Shown one piece after another: positions 6,846 to 11,603 of a stretch of 11,603 nucleotides of DNA (the stretch's first letter is position 1; every line of letters begins with the position of its first letter). The DNA is taken from NCBI GenBank assembly GCA_009778415.1, contig WRJV01000281.1, positions 1-11,603 on the forward strand, given 5' to 3'. The notes beneath the pieces are model-generated. The model was given only the letters and a program-made list of their open reading frames with translations, was not told the origin of the DNA and did not search any database. The translations under genes and the position numbers were made by a program. This DNA comes from Clostridiales bacterium (GTDB lineage: Bacteria; Bacillota; Clostridia; Peptostreptococcales; Anaerovoracaceae).

Positions 6846-7829
6846 ATGAACAGACTATTAGCAGCAATCCTAGCCGTAGCCTTAGTTATTATGACAGCAG
6901 CCTGCGCGAGCAGCGGTTCGCAGGACCTTGAGAAAATATCCTTTGTCTTGGAATGGGAGCCAAACACGAACCACACGGGGGTGTATGTGGCCATTGCCAA
7001 CGGGTATTATGCGGACGCAGGGCTTGAGGTGAAGGTGCTTACGCCGCCAGAAACCGGGGCGGCTGCTTTTGTCGCAAGCGGGAAAGCCCAGTTCGGCGTT
7101 GACGTCCAGGAGGGCCTCGGCATCGAGCTTTCCTTGACTGACCCTCTGCCCATTACGGCGGTTGCCGCTATCATAAGCCACAACAATTCCGGTATAATCT
7201 CGCTTAAAGAAAACGGTATCGACAGCTTCGGCAAACTTGACGGGAAAACCTACGCGTCTTGGGAAGCTCCTGCGGAAGTGGCGATACTGAAGCAGGCCAT
7301 TAGGGACTCCGGCGGCGATCCGGACAGCCTCGTCACAGTGCCTGCTCCAGCGACTGATGCCATATCGATGATAAAAACAGGCCTTGTGGACACCGTTTGG
7401 GTGTACGAGAACTGGGACGTCGTCGCAGCAGACATGGATGGGCTGGCGTACAACTACATCAAATTCGCAGACGCGTCGCCGGTCCTCGACTATTACACAC
7501 CGCTGATAATTGCAAACGACGATTTCTTGAAAGAGAAGCCGGATGTTGCAAGAAAATTTGTCCAGGCAACGGCGGCAGGGTACGAATACGCTATAGCGCA
7601 CCCAGAGGAAGCGGCGCAAATCCTTGTAGGCGCAGTCCCCGAGCTGCCGTTGGATTTCATCATTGCCAGCCAGAAACTGCTGTCTTCGACGTACGCTTCC
7701 CAAAACGAGCCTTGGGGCGTTATCGACGAAACGAGGTGGAGCGCGTTTTACGACTGGATGCACGAACAGGGGATAATCCCGGAAGCCCTTGGCAGCAGGG
7801 GTTTCACAAATGAGTTTTTACTGCCGTGA
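6846..7829 (+). CDS. thiY: NMT1/THI5-like substrate-binding lipoprotein (ThiY-like)
   Basis: This is a 327-residue extracytoplasmic solute-binding protein of the NMT1/THI5-like family. Residues 1-20 form a lipoprotein signal peptide ending in the lipobox TAAC, with C20 as the lipidated cysteine. The mature protein begins with a Ser/Gly linker and the family hallmark FVLEWEPNTNHTGVYVA (33-49), followed by NGYYADAGLEV, both characteristic of pyrimidine-precursor binding relatives such as ThiY and yeast Thi5. The ATG at 6846 has GGAGG at 6830-6834. An in-frame TTG at 6828 overlaps that site and would break the signal peptide pattern. It should capture HMP or formylaminopyrimidine outside the membrane and hand it to ThiX. 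The exact pyrimidine cannot be read from the sequence. It overlaps thiZ's possible GTG start but probably not the preferred start. Confidence 0.9.
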   Translation: MNRLLAAILAVALVIMTAACASSGSQDLEKISFVLEWEPNTNHTGVYVAIANGYYADAGLEVKVLTPPETGAAAFVASGKAQFGVDVQEGLGIELSLTDPLPITAVAAIISHNNSGIISLKENGIDSFGKLDGKTYASWEAPAEVAILKQAIRDSGGDPDSLVTVPAPATDAISMIKTGLVDTVWVYENWDVVAADMDGLAYNYIKFADASPVLDYYTPLIIANDDFLKEKPDVARKFVQATAAGYEYAIAHPEEAAQILVGAVPELPLDFIIASQKLLSSTYASQNEPWGVIDETRWSAFYDWMHEQGIIPEALGSRGFTNEFLLP

Positions 7830-7843
7830 CGAAAGGTTTTCCG

Positions 7844-8581
7844 ATGCTAAAAGCGGAGCATGTTACTAAGTATTACCAAAACAGCAAAGTGATAGAGGAC
7901 GTAAGCGTCGAGGTGAAAAGTGGCGAGCTCGTGTGCCTGCTCGGCGCCAGCGGCATAGGGAAGACGACGCTGTTTCAGATTTTGTCGGGGCTTGTACGCC
8001 CTGATGAAGGGGCAGTTTACCTTGCCGGGGAGGACATCACAGGGCAGCCGGGCAAAATGAGCTACATGCAGCAAAAGGATTTGCTGCTCCCCTTTGAGAC
8101 TGTCATCAACAACGTCTCAATCCCTCTGGTGCTGGCAGGCACCCCGAAAAAAGAGGCTCATGCAAAAGCCTTCTCATACTTCAGCGAATTTAGGCTTGAA
8201 GGATGCGAGCGAAAATACCCCCACCAGCTTTCGGGGGGAATGCGCCAGCGGGCTGCGCTGCTTAGGGCGTACCTTTTTTCCGGTGAACTGATGCTGCTCG
8301 ACGAGCCTTTCAGCGCACTTGACGTTATGACGAAAGCAGCAATGCAGAAATGGTTCGTGAAAATTTTTTCAACCCACAGGTCTACCGCCCTCTTCATAAC
8401 CCACGACGTGGACGAGGCGATACTGCTATCGGACAGGATTTACATTATGGCAGGAGTCCCCGGCAAAATATGCCATGAAATAAAGCTGGACAGCGAAAAC
8501 CGGAGCGACCCTGATTTTTTGGTGTCACAGCGGTTCCTTGAATGCAAGAGGCTGGTACTAGGCTTGCATCTGAATGGCTAG
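7844..8581 (+). CDS. thiZ: ABC transporter ATP-binding protein (ThiZ-like)
   Basis: This is a 245-residue ABC ATPase of the SsuB/TauB/ThiZ group that powers the ThiX permease from the cytoplasm. All motifs are present: Walker A GASGIGKTT (34-42), Q-loop glutamine near Q76 in YMQQKD, signature LSGGM (129-133), Walker B LMLLDEP with D153 and E154, D-loop SALD (157-160) and H187 in FITHDVDEA. The start is placed at ATG 7844, 7 nt after GAAAGG (7831-7836), because the family usually begins with a sequence like MLKAEHV. A GTG at 7826 overlapping the thiY stop would add six residues but has no clear ribosome site. It is the last gene of the riboswitch operon. Its TAG lies inside the palindrome GGCTAGCC, shared with the stop of the convergent gene. 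No terminator follows on this strand. Confidence 0.9.
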   Translation: MLKAEHVTKYYQNSKVIEDVSVEVKSGELVCLLGASGIGKTTLFQILSGLVRPDEGAVYLAGEDITGQPGKMSYMQQKDLLLPFETVINNVSIPLVLAGTPKKEAHAKAFSYFSEFRLEGCERKYPHQLSGGMRQRAALLRAYLFSGELMLLDEPFSALDVMTKAAMQKWFVKIFSTHRSTALFITHDVDEAILLSDRIYIMAGVPGKICHEIKLDSENRSDPDFLVSQRFLECKRLVLGLHLNG

Positions 8582-9912
8582 CCGCCTGCTTGGCATGTCT
8601 GGTTTACCCATTCCCTGAATTTCCAAAAGGCATAGAGCGGCAAAATCCTTTCTGTCATTTCGTCCAGAGAGGTTAAAACAGATTTCTCAGGATTGAACTT
8701 CTTGCAATACTGCGTTATTGAACGTGCGTGTTTTGCCGTGCCTGCTTTGACTTCAACCGGTACGATATATTTTTCGTCGTCCTGCACTATAAAATCCACT
8801 TCCGCTTTGGCAGAGCCCTCTGCCGTCCAGTAATACAGGTTTTTGTCTTTGCGTTTTCCGTATGCTTTTTTAAGCTCGCAAGCAATGTAGTTTTCTGCCA
8901 TAGAGCCTTTGAATTCTTTGTATTCGTTTGAATCGTCAAAGATGATTGCGGCTGGTAAATCTGAATGCCGCCTAAGCAGCCCAATGTCAGACATGTACAA
9001 TTTGAAAAAAGCGTGGTCGGCATAGGAAGAAATCGGGTAGCCTGGCCTTTCAATATGCTCAACTTTGTAAACAAGCCCAGCATTGACAAGCCACTGAAGC
9101 GCATCCTCCAAATCTTTGGCCCTCCAGCCTTTTTTGACTTGGCTGAAAATAAATTTGCGGTTTTCTTTCCCCAGCTGGCTTGGAATAGCCTGCCAGACAG
9201 CAGAGATTTTGGGATAGTCTTTGGTAGCCGCATATTTTACAAAGTCTTTTTGATAGCCTAGCAATATCGCATCTTGTATTTTCTCAACTTCCTCAATGTC
9301 TTTCGTGTCTATCCACATCTGCACGGCTTCAGGCATACCGCCGACAGCATGGAAATCCCTATATTTTTCCAGCAGCTCTGACCTGAAGTTCTTCCATATA
9401 CTGTCCAATAGCGAGCTTTTTTTCAATTCTTCCGCAAGCATTTCGTTTTGAGCATGCAGGAACTCATAGAAGCTCATTGGGTAAAGGGTTAAAAACTCCA
9501 CTTTTCCAACTGGAAATGAAGTGCCTTTTTTCATTGCAACGCCAAGCAGGGAACCGGCTGATATTACATGATAATCAGGGGCGTCTTCGCTAAAGTATTT
9601 AAGGGAAGTGACAGCATTGCCACATTCTTGTATTTCGTCAAAGACAATGAGCGTCTCGTGGGGCTTTATTGCCCTGCCCCGTGCAAACCCAAAATCTTTC
9701 AGTATCCTTTTTGGATCCAAATCTTGCTCGAAAAACCCTTTGATTTTTGCATCTTTGTCAAAACGACAATAAACAACGTCTGTATAATGCAGCTTCGCAA
9801 AATCTTCAATCAAAAAAGTTTTACCGCATTGCCTGACACCTTGTATAACAAGGGGTTTCCTGCTCGGGTTTTCTTTCCACGCAATAAGATCTTGCATTAA
9901 CGCTCGTTCCAT
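8578..9912 (-). CDS. AAA ATPase with DUF4143 domain (COG1373)
   Basis: This is a 444-residue AAA_14/DUF4143 family ATPase. Walker A is GVRQCGKT (25-32) and Walker B is TLIVFDEIQE with D92 and E93. A sensor-like HVISAGSLLG segment follows, then the family-typical VEFLTLYPMSFYEFL. The C-terminal DUF4143 part ends in a nuclease-like fold signature, AEVDFIVQ followed by VPVEVKAG (E371, D373, E387, K389), which resembles PD-(D/E)xK spacing. The start ATG has GGAGG (plus-strand 9922-9926) with a 9-nt spacer. It has its own consensus promoter, so it is probably an independent gene. This family is common and scattered in bacteria and archaea, and its cellular role is not known; DNA-related, defence or toxin-linked roles are only guesses. 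The gene looks somewhat richer in A+T than the flanking operons, which may hint at separate acquisition. Confidence 0.9.
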   Translation of the reverse strand: MERALMQDLIAWKENPSRKPLVIQGVRQCGKTFLIEDFAKLHYTDVVYCRFDKDAKIKGFFEQDLDPKRILKDFGFARGRAIKPHETLIVFDEIQECGNAVTSLKYFSEDAPDYHVISAGSLLGVAMKKGTSFPVGKVEFLTLYPMSFYEFLHAQNEMLAEELKKSSLLDSIWKNFRSELLEKYRDFHAVGGMPEAVQMWIDTKDIEEVEKIQDAILLGYQKDFVKYAATKDYPKISAVWQAIPSQLGKENRKFIFSQVKKGWRAKDLEDALQWLVNAGLVYKVEHIERPGYPISSYADHAFFKLYMSDIGLLRRHSDLPAAIIFDDSNEYKEFKGSMAENYIACELKKAYGKRKDKNLYYWTAEGSAKAEVDFIVQDDEKYIVPVEVKAGTAKHARSITQYCKKFNPEKSVLTSLDEMTERILPLYAFWKFREWVNQTCQAGG

Positions 9913-9933
9913 AGCACTTCGCCTCCAGCAGTT

Positions 9934-9962
9934 ATTATAGCATTAAACAAATCTGTTGTCAA
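9934..9962 (-). promoter_or_regulatory. Perfect-consensus sigma70 promoter of the AAA/DUF4143 gene
   Basis: On the minus strand TTGACA (plus 9957-9962) and TATAAT (plus 9934-9939) are separated by exactly 17 bp, a 12 of 12 match to the housekeeping consensus. Transcription would begin near 9927, only about 15 nt before the ATG, so the leader is very short and starts next to the GGAGG site. No operator repeat is obvious over it. Confidence 0.8.
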
Positions 9963-9981
9963 TATTGCGTATAACTTAACG

Positions 9982-10008
9982 AAAACTACACCATGATATT
10001 TGGTGCAG
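9982..10008 (-). terminator. Intrinsic terminator after the XRE regulator gene
   Basis: On the minus strand CTGCACCA and TGGTGTAG pair over 8 positions with one wobble (plus 9986-9993 with 10001-10008), with a 7-base loop and then TTTT. It lies 18 nt beyond the stop of the regulator gene and upstream of the promoter for the ATPase gene. The U-tract is short, so efficiency may be modest. An operator role is possible but less likely. Confidence 0.55.
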
Positions 10009-10025
10009 TTATGCAAAATTACAAC

Positions 10026-10655
10026 TTATTGCCTGCCCCTCTCTGATTTCCTGCCTTTTATCTGTATATAAGCCACGCTGCCACATACGGCCAAATACAC
10101 GAGGCAAAAACTCAGGAACGTCACAGGCGGCCGGGTCAGCAGCGGGTAGGGTGCCGTAAATCTCGAAAACAGCCCATTGTAGACAACGGAAAATGGGATG
10201 AAGCACAAAAGCCATATATTAGCTGCCCAGAAGTTGCGCTTTGCGTTTCCCTTTGTGTTTTGCGAGGAATTCAGAAAGCCGACACCAAAGACCATGCAGC
10301 CGACCGCCATGAAAACAAGCCCTATCACAAGCGCCATTGCAACCTGCTTCTCGTACCACACCGCGCACGCTGTGATCAACCCTATGAAATTCAGCGCAGT
10401 GGCGACTATCACAAAAACATTCGCGTTTACCGCCTTTTCGCTTCCCTGCTTTTGGCTTTCGATTCCCTTGAGGATGTAGTCCGTCGTCACGTTGAAGTAT
10501 TCGCTCATAATAACGATTTTGTCGATGTCCGGAACGCTTTGCTCGCTCTCCCACTTTGACACGGCCTGACGGGAAACGCCCACTTTGTCTGCAAGCTCCT
10601 CCTGCGATATGCCGTTGACCTTTCGCAAGTTCTGTATTCGGTCTGCTATGTTCAT
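10026..10655 (-). CDS. XRE-family transcriptional regulator with C-terminal membrane helices
   Basis: This is a 209-residue protein. Residues 1-65 form a Cro/C1-type (XRE) helix-turn-helix: RIQNLRKVNGISQEELADKV, then GVSRQAVSKWE as the recognition helix, then VPDIDKIVIMSEYFNVTTDYI, the pattern typical of Firmicutes regulators. After a charged linker (66-78) there are four hydrophobic stretches (about 79-100, 105-127, 142-162 and 176-198), so the DNA-binding domain is probably tethered to the membrane. The ATG at plus 10655 has AAAGGGG upstream with about 8 nt spacing. A longer in-frame reading starting in the neighbouring GrpB gene is rejected. The ligand or stress sensed by the membrane part is unknown, and target genes cannot be named. 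A hairpin follows the gene. A 10-bp direct repeat in the leader could be its own operator, but this is a guess. Confidence 0.88.
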   Translation of the reverse strand: MNIADRIQNLRKVNGISQEELADKVGVSRQAVSKWESEQSVPDIDKIVIMSEYFNVTTDYILKGIESQKQGSEKAVNANVFVIVATALNFIGLITACAVWYEKQVAMALVIGLVFMAVGCMVFGVGFLNSSQNTKGNAKRNFWAANIWLLCFIPFSVVYNGLFSRFTAPYPLLTRPPVTFLSFCLVYLAVCGSVAYIQIKGRKSERGRQ

Positions 10656-10673
10656 AACCTGTACCCCTTTCTT

Positions 10674-10695
10674 GTTTGGTAATCCGTTTGGTAAT
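10674..10695. repeat. Two 10-bp direct repeats in the leader of the XRE gene
   Basis: GTTTGGTAAT occurs at 10674-10683 and 10686-10695, a 12-bp period. The repeats lie 19-40 bp upstream of the XRE start and beside a possible extended -10 element (TGCTATCAT on the minus strand, plus 10699-10706). They could be an operator for the regulator, but the evidence is only proximity. Confidence 0.4.
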
Positions 10696-10706
10696 GCCAT
10701 GATAGC

Positions 10707-10730
10707 AAAAACGGCGGTTGCGGCGCCACC
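10707..10730 (-). terminator. Candidate intrinsic terminator after the GrpB gene
   Basis: On the minus strand GGTGG (plus 10726-10730) pairs with CCGCC (plus 10713-10717) with an 8-base loop, followed by G and five T. The stem is only 5 bp. The same GGTGG can instead pair with CCACCA next to the GrpB stop in a longer hairpin that lacks a T-tract, so the two structures exclude each other. Confidence 0.35.
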
Positions 10731-10749
10731 AACTGCACATGGTTTTTTG

Positions 10750-11346
10750 TCAACTGGTGGTTGCGATTCTGACATAGCCGCATTTTTCAATAAAATCACC
10801 TTTGGCATTGGTGTAGCCGTCCCGATCATGCTCGAACCGCTCTTTCAGGGTTCTTTTCAGCGCGGCGTAGGCGTCAGCCGCTTCGGGGTGGGCTATTAAA
10901 TAATCACGGAAGTGCACCTCGTCCCAATCGCCGGGATAGCGCACGTGGATATGATATACCTTTTCCGCAAAACCGTCATGTGCATAACCTTTGACAAACA
11001 TCATATGCAGTGGCGGCACATCGGCTTTGTCAGCTTCGGGCATCTTCATGTATTCGGGGTACGGCAGCACCGCTATTAGATCTTCAATGTCAGTATCCTC
11101 GTTTATTTCCAAAAGGATGTCAACTGTTGGTTTTGCCAACAAACCCGGCACTGCTGTGCTGCCATAATGGGTGATGCGAAAGATGCGGCCTTGGCCGATT
11201 AAATTTTCCAGGTTTGTTTTTTCTTCCTGAAACCATTCTGGCCAAGCAGGATTATATTCACATAATATTATTGGGAACAGGCGAGAGCGTTCCTTATCGG
11301 TCATTTCTGTTGGCATGATTTCTCTGATTTTTGTGTCATGGGTCAT
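10750..11346 (-). CDS. GrpB/UPF0157 family protein (COG2320)
   Basis: This is a 198-residue protein of the GrpB family, which has a nucleotidyltransferase-like fold. The hallmark is RITHYGSTAVPGLLAKPTVD (residues 57-76): H60, the GST triplet at 62-64, K72-P73 and D76 are the conserved positions of the family. A second conserved block is KVYHIHVRYPGDWDEVHFRDYLIAHPEA (written here only as key residues H, R, F, R, D and the AHPEAA turn), followed by the usual LKRTLKERF helix. The ATG has AAAGGA about 8 nt upstream. The gene starts 30 nt after the upstream winged-helix gene and is probably co-transcribed with it. Function is unproven; a nucleotidyltransferase activity is suggested by fold, and some members are fused to dephospho-CoA kinase. 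No signal peptide is present. Confidence 0.9.
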   Translation of the reverse strand: MTHDTKIREIMPTEMTDKERSRLFPIILCEYNPAWPEWFQEEKTNLENLIGQGRIFRITHYGSTAVPGLLAKPTVDILLEINEDTDIEDLIAVLPYPEYMKMPEADKADVPPLHMMFVKGYAHDGFAEKVYHIHVRYPGDWDEVHFRDYLIAHPEAADAYAALKRTLKERFEHDRDGYTNAKGDFIEKCGYVRIATTS

Positions 11347-11376
11347 GGGTTCATTCCTTTCACTATTAGCGATGCC

Positions 11377-11603
11377 TCAATTGTCACGAGGTTGTTTGAC
11401 CACCCAGCTTCCACTCCTGTCCGAGCCTACACGGTCAAGGCGTTCCGCCTCTTTAAGTGCCTTGATGTTTTTCTTTACATTGCGCTCGTTAATTTCCAAC
11501 GCATAAGAAATCATTTTCACTGTCATTTTCGGGTTTGCCATGAGCAATTCCAGAATCTGTTGTTGAGTGTCTTTTACAGTGTCTTTTACAGTGTCTTTTA
11601 CAG
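11377..11603 (-). CDS. Winged-helix regulator C-terminus, COG2865/AlbA_2-like (partial)
   Basis: The minus-strand frame is open from the window edge to a TGA at 11377-11379, giving about 75 C-terminal residues; the start lies outside. It begins with a VKDT tetrapeptide repeat, then a winged helix: QQQILELLMANPKMTVKMI, then EINERNVKKNIKALKEAERL and the wing VGSDRSGSWVV. This arrangement, a low-complexity repeat followed by a short winged helix with the phrase NERNVKKNIK, is what I know from the C-terminus of COG2865 proteins, predicted regulators with an N-terminal AlbA_2 (Schlafen-like) domain. The N-terminal domain is not visible, so the family call is provisional; a Fic-type protein with a similar tail is the main alternative. 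GrpB follows 30 nt downstream on the same strand. Confidence 0.7.
   Translation of the reverse strand, partial: VKDTVKDTVKDTQQQILELLMANPKMTVKMISYALEINERNVKKNIKALKEAERLDRVGSDRSGSWVVKQPRDN
11566..11603. repeat. 12-bp tandem repeat coding for VKDT units
   Basis: AGTGTCTTTTAC repeats head to tail at 11566-11577, 11578-11589 and 11590-11601, and the window ends inside a further unit. All copies are identical. On the minus strand each codes for V-K-D-T, so gain or loss of copies keeps the frame. The array is probably longer beyond the edge. Confidence 0.93.

Noticed and set aside
6882..7763. A long minus-strand open frame (293 codons) inside thiY
   Set aside because: ThiY on the plus strand has a lipobox and clear NMT1-family motifs. 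The antisense protein resembles nothing I know.
10656..10829. An N-terminal extension of the XRE regulator into the GrpB gene
   Set aside because: The added residues are unlike any XRE protein and overlap GrpB in another frame. MNIADRIQ at 10655 has a good ribosome site and fits the family start.
11566..11603. A CRISPR array at the window edge
   Set aside because: The repeat unit is only 12 bp, without spacers, and is in frame within a protein-coding region.
8578..11603. A mobile element or integrated plasmid spanning the leftward genes
   Set aside because: No transposase, integrase, terminal inverted repeats or target duplications were seen. The different gene content alone does not show transfer.

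Overview
The window reads as chromosomal DNA from a bacterium, most likely a Gram-positive of the Clostridia/Firmicutes type. The grounds are strong purine-rich Shine-Dalgarno sites, a TPP riboswitch with an intrinsic terminator, a lipoprotein-type substrate-binding protein, a regulator joining a helix-turn-helix to membrane helices, and base composition near half G+C by eye. The phylum is an inference. No rRNA, tRNA, transposase or CRISPR array is visible.

Region 1 (1-5584, + strand) is a Wadjet-type SMC defence operon: the C-terminal end of jetA (kleisin-like, cut by the window edge), jetB (DUF4194, MukE/KITE-like), jetC (MukB/SMC-like ATPase) and jetD (Toprim-containing nuclease). Each gene overlaps the next by 4-11 nt, so they are surely one translationally coupled unit. 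Known Wadjet complexes extrude DNA loops and cut small closed circular DNA such as plasmids. JetC keeps Walker A, signature and Walker B motifs. JetD keeps the Toprim glutamate and DxD, so the system looks intact apart from the part of jetA outside the window.

Region 2 (5568-8581, + strand) is a thiamine-precursor uptake operon under a TPP riboswitch. A sigma70-like promoter lies across the end of jetD. It is followed by a THI-box aptamer, a terminator hairpin with a matching antiterminator, and then genes for a COG0011 thiamine-binding protein, a permease (ThiX), an NMT1/THI5-like lipoprotein (ThiY) and an ATPase (ThiZ). The riboswitch starts only about 20 nt after jetD with no other terminator between, so its terminator may also close the Wadjet transcript.

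Region 3 (8578-11603, - strand) holds four leftward genes: a AAA/DUF4143 ATPase that meets thiZ tail to tail over a shared CTAG and has a perfect-consensus promoter; an XRE-family regulator with four predicted membrane helices; a GrpB/UPF0157 family protein; and the C-terminal end of a winged-helix protein resembling COG2865 (AlbA_2) regulators, carrying an in-frame 12-bp tandem repeat at the window edge.

The best-understood systems here, Wadjet and ThiXYZ, are known types. What is unusual is their arrangement and some local sequence details. I did not find a convincing wholly new system.
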